Shown piece by piece: positions 38,201-46,023 of a stretch of DNA of 64,000 bases. Source of the DNA: GCA-2711565 sp963664245 (lineage in GTDB: Bacteria; Bacteroidota; Bacteroidia; Bacteroidales; GCA-2711565). Every line of letters starts with the position of its first letter. Position 1 is the stretch's first letter. A program made the translations under genes and the position numbers. The stretch spans positions 558,001-622,000 of the forward strand of contig OY760934.1 of the NCBI GenBank assembly GCA_963664245.1, given 5' to 3'. Below the pieces are notes generated by a model, which was not told the DNA's origin, searched no databases, and worked only from the letters and a program-made list of their open reading frames with translations.

Positions 38201-38489
38201 GACCACCGTAACCACTACCGCCGGACTGATGCCACTTATCTTGGAAAACAGTCCGGATGCCCGGATGTTAATCCCGATGGCTATTTCACTAGCTTACGGA
38301 ATCATGTTTGGAACCTTCTTTATTTTAATGATACTTCCGCTCTTGATTGTTCAAACAAATAAACTAACACTGGCTTATAAAAAACTATTTACAGACGAAA
38401 AACTAAAAGCCGAAGATGTAGAAACCGCTGTTATCAACGCAAAAATTGAAGAAACCTTAAGCCGCAACATGGCCAAAGATTTCGACTAA
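35286..38489 (+). CDS. RND-family efflux pump, inner-membrane subunit
   Basis: 1,067 residues. Twelve transmembrane segments in the usual 1+5+1+5 arrangement with two large periplasmic loops. Typical signatures are SVSYPGATPKEMDEGI in the first loop, LVDDGVVIGENIFTHFEKG after helix 4, and GVIINDAIVFIAKYNQNLEKG in the second half. The HAE1-type acidic pair in helix 4 (DDGVV) supports proton coupling. A second ATG is three bases downstream of the first; either could be used. The substrate cannot be told. Confidence 0.95.
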   Translation: MMKKIITLFVKYPFYGKMVILTLLLIGGISLLNMRKATFPLVESKVITVSVSYPGATPKEMDEGITALVENSIRGISGIKEFSSKSRESSATITITAIAGYDMDELLSDVKNVVDGISNFPANAERPIVSKSRSKDIAMFFSLTSESDDLLKLNSMANRIEDDLLATGKISQISIFGLPSRLEMAIELNETQLRRYNLTLSDVQNAISNNNLDISGGTIRNPREQIKVITRQRSIDAEKIKQIVLTANTDGQIVRIGDVATVTLQTPEDPSNGYIKKRPNVTFMVQKLMSEDLEAISDELNAYIKEFNAKHDDFKIGVFMDFLEIIDGQLSILINNGILGIILVVLLLTLLLNFRLSLWVAWGIPASFLGMFIVANLTGVTINIISLFGMILIIGILVDDGVVIGENIFTHFEKGKSPRRAAIDGTMEVLPAVFTSVTTTIIAFLPLFFIEGRMEIMFEMAFVVIICLIVSLLEGMFVLPGHLANPRVLKHQDKESFYGKIRVQLDKFIFLLRNRIYAKVLNWILKNKLLAASCVAALLITTVGLVQGGKIAFTFFPPAPSDMFSIDLALKPGVNENLTKETLFFIEEKAWEVNKELMEEYGDTTSYISSMSVTIGSSFSGAENGSNAGMIRVFLNPLEDTEISDEMLKRLITEKVGRIPEAYKFAVGASNRFGAPVSISLLGYDSDELETAKNELEFELQKLPALYNITNNSQIGSQELRLTLKPEAYALGLTTSSLMREVQKAFYGGLAQRIQEGKDEIWVYVRYSRDNRENIGQLENMMIHTSKGNYPLGRIAEISTARSLSTINHYNGQREIRVDAYQKDQTQSVPDLLNYIEENILSEIIKKHPDISYIHQGQQKDTNEQMHSLILYFGLAFLVIVLVIMVYFKSFRQGILVILMIPFGYLGAIWGHGIHGQPISLMSLWGMVALSGVIINDAIVFIAKYNQNLEKGLTVLASVKDAGMARFRAIFLTTVTTTAGLMPLILENSPDARMLIPMAISLAYGIMFGTFFILMILPLLIVQTNKLTLAYKKLFTDEKLKAEDVETAVINAKIEETLSRNMAKDFD

Positions 38490-38510
38490 CAAACTAAAAA
38501 ACAATAAAAA

Positions 38511-39791
38511 ATGAAAATATACAAACTACTGATTGTTTTATTTAGCCTGAGTCTTTTACCTTCAGTACAGGCTCAGCAAAACCTGTCGTTATCAGAAGCA
38601 ATTTCGATAGGCCTGGAAAACAATTACGATTTAAAAATAATCCGCTACGACGAGGAGATATCCTCAATAAATAACCACTGGGGAAATACAGGAGCATTCC
38701 CAAAAATTGATTTCACCCTGAGTGGACTCGAAAAATTCAACCTGACTGAAAATAGCCGCACTCAAACCTTAAGCCCGGAAGTCAGCCTGAGCTGGGTTGT
38801 TTTTAACGGGTTTTCGGCAAAAATCGCCAAACAAAAGTACGAGGAACTGGAAAAACAATCGCAAGGAAATACAAGTATTTTAATCGAAAGCAGCATTCAG
38901 GACATCATCCTGGCCTACCATAATTGTTTGATACAACAACAAATGTTGGAGGTTTACAAAGAACTTGCCAACTTATCGGAAGACCGGTTCAACCGAAGCG
39001 AAAACAGCCGCAAGATCGGGGCAAGTACAACTTATAACAGCCTGCAAACAAAAACAGCCTGGCTTGAGGATCAATCAAATTATTTACAACAAAAAGTAAA
39101 CTACGAAAATGCAATCCGCACGCTCAACTATCTTTTAGGTGTAAATAACGATAGCCGCTGGACACTTACCAGCGAAATGGAAATCAATTTACCCAATTAT
39201 AAAATTGAGGATATGAACGCAAAACTCTTATCAAACAATAAAACCCTGAAGAACCAATACATTTACCAAAGTTTACTGGCCAAAGAAACAAGCCTGGCAA
39301 AAAACAGTTTTTATCCTTCGGTAAGTTTAAGCAGTGGACTTGGGCAAGATTGGGTTGACAAATATACTCCTGCTACACACCAAAAATCTACCAGCACTTA
39401 CGTTGGACTGAATGTTTCGTTTAATATTTTTAATGGAGGGACTAAAAAACGTAGTCTTCAAATTGCAAAAATCAATGAAGAATCGGCACAAGTAGAAACT
39501 GACCAGATGAAACACAGCCTTAGCAACCAACTATTGCAGCTGCACAGTAATTACAAGGTTCAAAAAGCCCTGTTAAATTTGGCTGAACAAAATGAGGAAG
39601 CTGCAAAGCTAAACCTCAACCTATCTTCAGAAAAACTAAAAAACGGAGCCATAAACTCGTTTAATTTCAGGGATGTTCAAATCTCGTACATGAATTCTGC
39701 CATTAAAAAACTGCAGGCCATTTACAAACTAATTGAATCAAACACCGATCTTTTACGGATTACAGGCGGCATCATCAACGAATACGAATAA
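38511..39791 (+). CDS. TolC-family outer-membrane efflux channel
   Basis: 426 residues. Signal peptide to VQAQQ. Two outer-membrane-efflux-protein repeats (NLSLSEAISIGLENNYDLKIIRYDEEIS and the second half from about residue 225), with long helices and beta segments such as PSVSLSSGLGQDWV. It completes the tripartite pump started at 34149; 21 bases after the pump gene and followed by a terminator. Confidence 0.93.
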   Translation: MKIYKLLIVLFSLSLLPSVQAQQNLSLSEAISIGLENNYDLKIIRYDEEISSINNHWGNTGAFPKIDFTLSGLEKFNLTENSRTQTLSPEVSLSWVVFNGFSAKIAKQKYEELEKQSQGNTSILIESSIQDIILAYHNCLIQQQMLEVYKELANLSEDRFNRSENSRKIGASTTYNSLQTKTAWLEDQSNYLQQKVNYENAIRTLNYLLGVNNDSRWTLTSEMEINLPNYKIEDMNAKLLSNNKTLKNQYIYQSLLAKETSLAKNSFYPSVSLSSGLGQDWVDKYTPATHQKSTSTYVGLNVSFNIFNGGTKKRSLQIAKINEESAQVETDQMKHSLSNQLLQLHSNYKVQKALLNLAEQNEEAAKLNLNLSSEKLKNGAINSFNFRDVQISYMNSAIKKLQAIYKLIESNTDLLRITGGIINEYE

Positions 39792-39810
39792 GGCCACATA
39801 ATACTAGCTT

Positions 39811-39842
39811 AAAAGCGCAGGCAAAATTTGCCTGCGCTTTTG
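39811..39842 (+). terminator. Terminator of the RND operon
   Basis: Stem AAAAGCGCAGGC/GCCTGCGCTTTT with an AAAATTT loop, ending in T. Confidence 0.88.
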
Positions 39843-39970
39843 ATTTTCAGCACACCTATATTCACAGGTTTATCCCTTATTTCACCCTTCCTCTACTCCA
39901 TCTTGCCGATTTTAATACCGTCAGGTTCTTTAGATTATATATTTTTACATCAAACTTTAAACACAATATT

Positions 39971-40153
39971 ATGGAAGATCATAAGATGGAAGATAAAAGT
40001 ACCTGGGCCATAGGCGGTGGTGTATTAATCGGCGTGGGCGTTGGTTTTTTCTTATTAAAAATATCGACCTTGTATTTTGTAGGCAGCATTATTGGCGGCA
40101 TCGGCCTTGGGTTGATGGTAACAGCCATATTGTCTTCTTGTAGAAAAAGATAA
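39971..40153 (+). CDS. Small two-helix membrane protein
   Basis: 60 residues. A charged start (MEDHKMEDKSTW) is followed by two glycine-rich hydrophobic helices (AIGGGVLIGVGVGFFLL and YFVGSIIGGIGLGLMVTAI) and a basic tail CRKR. The Gly-x-Gly pattern suggests tightly packed helices. Its own terminator follows at once, supporting a real short gene. Function unknown. Confidence 0.65.
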   Translation: MEDHKMEDKSTWAIGGGVLIGVGVGFFLLKISTLYFVGSIIGGIGLGLMVTAILSSCRKR

Positions 40154-40184
40154 AAGGTCAGCCTTAATAAAGACTGACCTTTTA
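40153..40184. terminator. Bidirectional terminator
   Basis: Stem AAAAGGTCAG/CTGACCTTTT, with an inner CTTAATAAAG loop, between the small membrane protein gene and the convergent peroxiredoxin gene. Confidence 0.85.
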
Positions 40185-40205
40185 ATGGAATTATAATTGA
40201 GGGTC

Positions 40206-40859
40206 TTAGAGAGACTTTTTAGCCAAATAGAAATCTACTTTTTCGTAGCTGTCGTTATTGATGCGTTCCTGCATTTCGTCCAGTGTTTTTGGCGGAGGAA
40301 CAATTACTTTTTCTCCTTCTTTCCAGTTTAACGGCAATGCAACCTGGTATTTATCGGCTGTTTGCAGAGCTTTCAATGCACGTAAAATTTCGTCCATGTT
40401 ACGGCCAACATTTAGCGGGTAATACATTATCAAACGTATTTTCTTATTCGGGTCGATAAAGAATACGGCTCTTACCGCAGCAGTTTCATGTTCGTTCGGC
40501 TGAAGCATACCATACAATTTTGAGACTTTCATATCCAAATCGGCAATGATGGGGAAATCAAAGTAAACACCGGTATTCCTTCGTACGTTGTCTACCCAAG
40601 CCAAATGCGAGTGTATACTGTCTATACTCAGGCCCATCAGCTCGGTATTCAGGGCATCGAATTCATCTTTGCGCTCAGCAAATCCGCTCATTTCGGTTGT
40701 ACAAACCGGTGTAAAATCGGCCGGATGTGAGAATAACACGATCCATTTATCTTTGGCATAGTCCGAAAATTTAATGTTTCCTTTGGTTGTAATTGCTTCA
40801 AAGTCCGGAGCAATGTCCCCGATTCTTGGCATACTGTTAATTTGAATGTTTTCTTCCAT
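40206..40859 (-). CDS. 1-Cys peroxiredoxin (Prx6 type)
   Basis: 217 residues. Peroxidatic Cys53 in FTPVCTTE, the signature of the Prx6/1-Cys class, with a C-terminal extension (LPLNWKEGEKVIVPPP) characteristic of that class. It reduces H2O2 and alkyl peroxides in the cytoplasm. It lies in a group with dps and oxyR, so it is probably a peroxide-induced gene. Confidence 0.94.
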   Translation of the reverse strand: MEENIQINSMPRIGDIAPDFEAITTKGNIKFSDYAKDKWIVLFSHPADFTPVCTTEMSGFAERKDEFDALNTELMGLSIDSIHSHLAWVDNVRRNTGVYFDFPIIADLDMKVSKLYGMLQPNEHETAAVRAVFFIDPNKKIRLIMYYPLNVGRNMDEILRALKALQTADKYQVALPLNWKEGEKVIVPPPKTLDEMQERINNDSYEKVDFYLAKKSL

Positions 40860-40908
40860 GATTTTTTGTTTTAATGTTGATTATTATTTTTGATTTAATT
40901 TGTAATTC

Positions 40909-41373
40909 TTAATTCAAATAAGCACTGTACATCCATACCAGTTTTTCCTGTTCGCGGATATAGTCGCTCATCAGAGCATTGGTTCCTTCATCATCGGCAT
41001 CAGCAGATAAATTTAAAATTTCGCGTTGTTTGCTGATAAGAATTTTAAAGGCTTCCAAAATACTTTGAACGGCTTCCCTCCCATCGCTAACCGATTTTGA
41101 AACGTTCACTTCCGATTGTTTTAAATACTCCTCAAAAGTATGGGTTGGGCTTTCCTGAAGGGTTAACACCCGTTCTGCGATCTCGTCAATTTTCAGGATT
41201 AAATCATCGTACAACTCCTCAAATTTAAGGTGTAATTCAAAAAACTTCTCTCCTTTAATGTTCCAGTGGAAGCCTCTTACGTTTTGGTAAAAAACCTGGT
41301 AATTGGATAACAAATCGTTTAATTTGTTTGATAAAGCTTTTGCTTTTTCCTCGTTTAGTCCTATTGCATTCAT
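40909..41373 (-). CDS. dps: Dps-type ferritin-like protein
   Basis: About 154 residues starting MNAIGLNEEKAKAL; an upstream ATG at 41409 adds twelve unusual residues (MYQKLINKNLIN) and looks wrong. Ferroxidase-site residues of Dps: RGFHWNIKGEKFFELHLKFEELYDDLILKIDEIAERVL (His, Asp and Glu across the dimer). It stores iron oxidised by H2O2 and shields DNA. Divergent from oxyR with a candidate OxyR site in the shared gap; upstream of the peroxiredoxin gene. Confidence 0.94.
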   Translation of the reverse strand: MNAIGLNEEKAKALSNKLNDLLSNYQVFYQNVRGFHWNIKGEKFFELHLKFEELYDDLILKIDEIAERVLTLQESPTHTFEEYLKQSEVNVSKSVSDGREAVQSILEAFKILISKQREILNLSADADDEGTNALMSDYIREQEKLVWMYSAYLN

Positions 41374-41437
41374 ATTGATTAAATTTTTATTGATTAATTT
41401 CTGATACAAATTTCGTCATAGAAGCAATATAAATCAA

Positions 41438-41473
41438 ATCAATTATAACTATATTTGTATAGACAAAATCTAT
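41438..41473. promoter_or_regulatory. Candidate OxyR operator between dps and oxyR
   Basis: A perfect ATAG-N7-CTAT half-site lies at 41459-41473. A weaker one (ATCA-N7-CTAT) lies at 41438-41452, six bases from it. The Escherichia coli OxyR consensus is two ATAG-N7-CTAT units separated by seven bases. The site overlaps the downstream edge of a perfect -7 box TATATTTG (41450-41457) for oxyR, so binding could repress oxyR while acting on divergent dps. Confidence 0.6.
41450..41457 (+). promoter_or_regulatory. -7 box of oxyR
   Basis: TATATTTG, 20 bases before the oxyR ATG at 41478, embedded in the candidate OxyR operator. Confidence 0.6.
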
Positions 41474-41477
41474 CAGT

Positions 41478-42410
41478 ATGACGTTTCAACAAATCAGCTA
41501 TGTTATAGCCTTAGACAACCTTAAAAATTTTAAGAAAGCAGCCGACAGTTGCTATATTTCACAACCCACGCTCAGCATGCAGGTCAGCAAGCTGGAAGAC
41601 GAAATCGGGTTCAAAATATTTAACCGCGAAACAAAACCACTGACACCGACCCTTTTGGGAGAAAAATTCATTTTAAAAGCCCGGAGCATCATGCGCGAAG
41701 TAAACGAGCTCAAAGCCTTGGTTTCGCAAGAAATGGACAGCATGCAAGGCGAATACAACCTGGGCATCATCCCTACCCTGGCTCCATACATACTCCCGAT
41801 TTTACTGCCTGCATTTTCCGAAAAATTCCCGGAAACCCGCCTCAAAATTGAAGAACTGCAAAGCGAAATAATCATCCACCAGTTAAAACACGGATTGCTG
41901 GATATCGGAATTTTAGCAACCCCGCTTGATGAACGTAATCTACGGGAAATCCCGGTGTTTTACGAACCCTTTCTGGTTTACCTGAACCACAACAATCACC
42001 TGCTAAATAAAAACCTGATTGCAGCCAACGACCTCGAAATCGATAAAATATTATTGCTCGATGAAGGTCATTGTTTCCGCAACCAAACCCTGAACATCTG
42101 TAATCAGGATATCAATAATGAAAAGAATCAGTTCAACTACCGGAGCGGTTCTATCGAAACCATAAAAGCACTGGTAAACAAAGGACTTGGCTACACCTTG
42201 GTTCCCGAATTAAGCGTTATGGAAGAAAAAAACACCAGCGAAAACATTAAACGTTTTGAATTGCCCGAGCCCGTCAGGGAAGTGAGTATTGTAGTTCACA
42301 ACGGCTTTTCAAAAGAACTGCTGATCGAAAACATGCGAAAAGTAATACTAAACGCCATCCCCGACTCATTCCAGAAGAACGAACGTTTTGTTCGCATAAA
42401 ATGGCGCTGA
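41478..42410 (+). CDS. oxyR: Hydrogen-peroxide-sensing LysR regulator OxyR
   Basis: 310 residues. The LysR helix-turn-helix spans residues 1-60 (KAADSCYISQPTLSMQVSKLEDEIG), followed by a substrate-binding fold. LDEGHCFRNQTLNIC holds Cys199 and Cys208, the same spacing and the same numbering as the redox pair of E. coli OxyR. This makes it a true OxyR rather than a generic LysR protein. Divergent from dps and next to the peroxiredoxin gene, its probable targets. Confidence 0.95.
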   Translation: MTFQQISYVIALDNLKNFKKAADSCYISQPTLSMQVSKLEDEIGFKIFNRETKPLTPTLLGEKFILKARSIMREVNELKALVSQEMDSMQGEYNLGIIPTLAPYILPILLPAFSEKFPETRLKIEELQSEIIIHQLKHGLLDIGILATPLDERNLREIPVFYEPFLVYLNHNNHLLNKNLIAANDLEIDKILLLDEGHCFRNQTLNICNQDINNEKNQFNYRSGSIETIKALVNKGLGYTLVPELSVMEEKNTSENIKRFELPEPVREVSIVVHNGFSKELLIENMRKVILNAIPDSFQKNERFVRIKWR

Positions 42411-42534
42411 TAAATTCTGTTTTTATCTTTCTTTTTTAGCAGCTTTTCTTAAATTTACACTGTTTTGCTTGCATTGAATTCTATTTACCGAGTTCACACC
42501 CACTTTTTATTGTCTAAAAATTAAAACTGAACCG

Positions 42535-44652
42535 ATGAAAAACCTCATCCTCACCCTTGCAATTATTGCATCTTTCGGATTATTATCATGTAACCAATCA
42601 AACCAAGCAAACAAAGTAAGCTCGCCGGGTAAAATCAACCAAATTGAATTTTTTCTGAGTTCTGACGGAACCCCGCACTACTTGGTAAAACATCAGGGTC
42701 AAATTGTGATCGACACTTCATCCATGGGGTTTGACTTCAAAAATACTCCTTCTTTCAAGTCGGGTTTTAAAAGTATAAATAGCAACCAACAATCGTTTAA
42801 CGAAACCTGGGAAATGCCCTGGGGCGAACAACGTTTTGTAAAGAACCATTACAACGAGCTTATTGTTGAGCTCCAGGAAATCCTGGCTCCCCAACGCAAA
42901 CTAAACATCTGTTTTAAGGCCTACGACGACGGAATCGGTTTCCGCTATGAATTTCCAAAACAAGAAGGCATTGACAGCCTGATTATCATGGACGAGAACA
43001 CCGAGTTCCAGCTTACCGGCAATCACACGGCCTGGTGGATTCCTGGCGACTGGGACATCTACGAGCACCTCTACCACACCACCAAAATATCCGAAATCGA
43101 CGCCCTGGCACTGGTAGATCATAACAGCCTGGCCCAAACATACATTCCCGAAAACGCGGTCAACACGCCGGTAACTATGCGAACCGCCGAAGGCCTGCAC
43201 CTGAGTTTTCACGAAGCCAACCTCACCGATTACGCAGGTATGACGCTAAAAGTTGACACCGCAAGCCTGAAATTAACCAGCGAACTGGTCGGGTCCAGCA
43301 GAAACGGATACAAAGTAAAACGGGCTCTTCCGTTTAAAACGCCCTGGCGAACCATCCAGATTGCCGATAAAGCCACCGGGCTCATCGAATCAAAACTGAT
43401 CCTAAACCTGAACGAACCCAACAAACTCGGCGACGTGTCTTGGTTCGAACCGAAAAAATACATGGGCATTTGGTGGGAAATGCACATTGACGTAGCTTCG
43501 TGGGATTACGGGATGACCCTTGATAAAAACGGTAAATGGGTGGATAGCGGCAAGGCACACGAACGTCATGGGGCAACCACCCAAAACACCAAACGCTACA
43601 TTGATTTTGCCGCTAAAAACAACATCAAAGGCGTTTTGGTAGAAGGTTGGAATACCGGCTGGGAACGCTGGGTAGGTTTTGAGGATCGTGAAGGCGTGTT
43701 TGATTTTATCACCCCCTACCCCGATTACGATTTGGAATACTTGGCTCAATACGCCAATGATAAAGGCGTAGAGATCATCATGCACCACGAAACGTCGGCA
43801 GCTCCACGAACCTACGAGCAACAAATGGATACCGCCTACAAATTGATGAAGCGTTTGGGCATCCACTCGGCTAAAACCGGTTACGTGGGAAAGATTATTC
43901 CAAAAGGCGAGTACCACCACGGCCAGTGGATGGTGAACCACTACAGGAAAGTTCTGGAAACAGCAGCCAAATACCAAATTACAATTAATGCCCACGAACC
44001 GATCAAAGCCACTGGAATCCGCCGAACCTACCCCAACGCCATTGCCCGTGAAGGCTTGCGCGGACAAGAATTCAACGCCTGGGCCGCAGACGGAGGCAAC
44101 CCACCAGAACATCTGCCCATCGTGGCCTTCACCCGTATGCTGGCCGGGCCAATCGACTTTACCCCCGGGGTTTTCGACATCCGTTTGCCAAGCAAACCTA
44201 ACAACCAAATCAATACCACCCTGGCTCAGCAACTGGCTCTTTATGTGGTTATTTACAGTCCTATTCAAATGGCCTGCGATCTGCCAAAAAACTACGAGAA
44301 CCAACCGGCCTTTCAGTTTATCCGCGAGGTGGGCGTTGACTGGGAACAAAGCCTTGTTTTAAAAGGGGAAGTTGGCGATTTTGTAAGCATTGCCCGCCAG
44401 GAAAAAGGAACAGGGAACTGGTTTGTGGGAAGCATCACGGATGAGAACCCACGCGAAATCACCCTTGACTTTGATTTCCTAGAAGCCGGAAAAACGTACC
44501 GGGCAAAGATTTACAAAGACGGCCCCAAAACGCATTATAAAAACAATCCGCTAGATATTTCCATTGAAGAAACTGAAATAAGCAAAAATACCAAAATGAC
44601 TTTTAAACTGGCTGCCAGCGGAGGATTGGCAATTTCGCTAACAGAAATGTAA
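42535..44652 (+). CDS. Glycoside hydrolase family 97 alpha-glucosidase lipoprotein
   Basis: 705 residues. Lipobox LLSCN. N-terminal beta-sandwich (to about 290), central (beta/alpha)8 barrel, and a C-terminal sheet. Glu419 (HHETSAAPRTY), Glu488 (NAHEPIKATGIRRTYPN), Glu506 and Glu512 (REGLRGQEFNAW) reproduce the spacing of Glu439, Glu508, Glu526 and Glu532 in Bacteroides SusB. The HEP motif marks the inverting, calcium-dependent alpha-glucosidase branch. It cleaves alpha-glucosides at the cell envelope. Its GC is higher than its surroundings, and no SusC/D pair is adjacent. Confidence 0.94.
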   Translation: MKNLILTLAIIASFGLLSCNQSNQANKVSSPGKINQIEFFLSSDGTPHYLVKHQGQIVIDTSSMGFDFKNTPSFKSGFKSINSNQQSFNETWEMPWGEQRFVKNHYNELIVELQEILAPQRKLNICFKAYDDGIGFRYEFPKQEGIDSLIIMDENTEFQLTGNHTAWWIPGDWDIYEHLYHTTKISEIDALALVDHNSLAQTYIPENAVNTPVTMRTAEGLHLSFHEANLTDYAGMTLKVDTASLKLTSELVGSSRNGYKVKRALPFKTPWRTIQIADKATGLIESKLILNLNEPNKLGDVSWFEPKKYMGIWWEMHIDVASWDYGMTLDKNGKWVDSGKAHERHGATTQNTKRYIDFAAKNNIKGVLVEGWNTGWERWVGFEDREGVFDFITPYPDYDLEYLAQYANDKGVEIIMHHETSAAPRTYEQQMDTAYKLMKRLGIHSAKTGYVGKIIPKGEYHHGQWMVNHYRKVLETAAKYQITINAHEPIKATGIRRTYPNAIAREGLRGQEFNAWAADGGNPPEHLPIVAFTRMLAGPIDFTPGVFDIRLPSKPNNQINTTLAQQLALYVVIYSPIQMACDLPKNYENQPAFQFIREVGVDWEQSLVLKGEVGDFVSIARQEKGTGNWFVGSITDENPREITLDFDFLEAGKTYRAKIYKDGPKTHYKNNPLDISIEETEISKNTKMTFKLAASGGLAISLTEM

Positions 44653-44684
44653 AGAGTGAGTGGGACAGAACTATTGAAAATTGC

Positions 44685-44712
44685 ACATTGTAAATTGTAC
44701 ATTGTAAATTGT
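44685..44712. repeat. Two tandem copies of a 14-base unit
   Basis: ACATTGTAAATTGT occurs twice in direct succession, preceded and followed by partial copies (AAATTGC, ACTTTATAAATT). It marks the junction between the GH97 gene and the inserted DUF262/HEPN segment. Confidence 0.7.
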
Positions 44713-44734
44713 ACTTTATAAATTAAACGATCTA

Positions 44735-44867
44735 TTTTCAGGAATTTACTATATTTGATTGAAGGAAAAATGCTTCTTCCCGGCATTGTGAATATTGGTT
44801 GTTGAAAATGATTGTTGAAATATATTAAGTGAGATAACAGGTATTGGTTTATACGCACCGTTAGGTC
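44735..44867 (+). repeat. Dispersed promoter-bearing element upstream of the DUF262 gene
   Basis: About 130 bases homologous to the reverse complement of 55841-55985. Shared blocks in order: CTATATTTGATTGA, ATGCTTCT, CCCGGCATTGTGAA, AAGTGA-ATAACA, ATTGG-TTATAC, then CGTTAGGTC here and CGTTATGCCC there. Both copies sit just upstream of an unrelated accessory gene and point toward it. The ending resembles the integron R' core GTTRRRY. A copy of the -7 box TATATTTG lies at 44750-44757. Confidence 0.65.
44750..44757 (+). promoter_or_regulatory. -7 box TATATTTG inside the dispersed element
   Basis: Perfect TAnnTTTG, conserved in the second copy at 55961-55968 (minus strand). It would direct transcription into the DUF262-HEPN pair. 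Confidence 0.5.
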
Positions 44868-44915
44868 AAGTGTAAAAAGAAGAATAGCAAATAAGATAAA
44901 CAAAATTAAACTATT

Positions 44916-46022
44916 ATGAGTGAAGAATTAGAATACATAAGAAACTCTGAGACCGAGTTGGATATTGAACTAATATATTCTGAAGAAGAAGATTATAATA
45001 GTTCACCGTCTGAATACCAAATCACAACATATCCAGCTGATTTTACATTGGAGATTTTATCTAATAAGCTTAATACTCATGAGATTATCGTTCCAAAATT
45101 TCAACGTGGATTTGTTTGGAAACAAGTTCAAGCAAGCAAGTTAATTGAATCCTTTCTTGTTGGATTGCCTGTGCCACCAATTTTCTTATATAAAGAGATT
45201 AAAACAAATAAATTACTTCTAATAGATGGTCAGCAAAGACTTAAAACAGTAAAATACTTCTTTGAAGGGTTCTTTGGTGAGGAAGTAAAAGGGAAAAAGC
45301 AAATTTTCCGACTAACTGGTTTGAATCAAACAAGCAAATGGTATAACAAAACCTTTGATGAACTTGAAGAAACTGATATTCAAAATTTGAAAAATTCGGT
45401 ACTTAGAGCTTTTGTGATTCAACAACTAAATCCTAATGACGACTCTAGCATTTATCACATCTTTGAGAGATTAAATACAGGGGGGACATTCTTAAATAAT
45501 CAAGAAATTCGAAACTGTATTTATTATGGCAATTTGAATGATTTAGTCAAAAATAATTTAAATAAGTATGAGAATTATAGAAAAATCTTAGGAAAAGAAC
45601 ACCCTGATATGAGAATGGTTGACCAAGAACTAATTATTAGATTTTTTTCAATGCTTGAAATCGAAAATTATCAAAAACCTTTAAAAGATTATATGTCAAA
45701 ATTCATGAGGTTAAATAGGAATCCAGAAGAAGAAGTCCTTTTAAAATTGGAACGAATCTTTAAAAAAACTTGTGACCTTATTGTGAAAAATATTGGCGAA
45801 AAACCTTTTCATATTAAAAGAGGTATAAATACGGCTGTATTTGACTGTGTAACAGTTGCGTTTGCTCGTATGATTGAGAAAGATATTCCACTAGATATTG
45901 AAAATAGGTATAAAAAACTTATCGAATATCTAGAAGAGAATAAATTGGTTACAGCTGCGACAACTGATAAAGATGTTGTTTTGAAAAGATTTTCCGCTGC
46001 TTCGAAAATATTATTTGAGTAA
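44916..46022 (+). CDS. DUF262 (GmrSD/ParB-like nuclease) protein
   Basis: 368 residues. The DUF262 domain covers about residues 45-200, with IIVPKFQRGFVWK (60-69) and LLIDGQQRLKTV (101-112), the IPxFQR-like and DGQQR motifs of the family; GmrS-type members hydrolyse nucleotides, GmrD-type cut DNA. The C-terminal third is helical and carries no HNH motif that I can see, so the protein would be DUF262-only. AT-rich like its neighbour, overlapping region with the HEPN gene (stop and start two bases apart). DUF262 proteins are common in anti-phage systems. Confidence 0.87.
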   Translation: MSEELEYIRNSETELDIELIYSEEEDYNSSPSEYQITTYPADFTLEILSNKLNTHEIIVPKFQRGFVWKQVQASKLIESFLVGLPVPPIFLYKEIKTNKLLLIDGQQRLKTVKYFFEGFFGEEVKGKKQIFRLTGLNQTSKWYNKTFDELEETDIQNLKNSVLRAFVIQQLNPNDDSSIYHIFERLNTGGTFLNNQEIRNCIYYGNLNDLVKNNLNKYENYRKILGKEHPDMRMVDQELIIRFFSMLEIENYQKPLKDYMSKFMRLNRNPEEEVLLKLERIFKKTCDLIVKNIGEKPFHIKRGINTAVFDCVTVAFARMIEKDIPLDIENRYKKLIEYLEENKLVTAATTDKDVVLKRFSAASKILFE

Positions 46023-46023
46023 A

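Noticed and set aside
43402..44349. A 315-residue minus-strand open frame
   Set aside because: It is antisense to the GH97 gene, whose catalytic residues and full length are intact. The higher GC of that gene reduces stop codons on the opposite strand.
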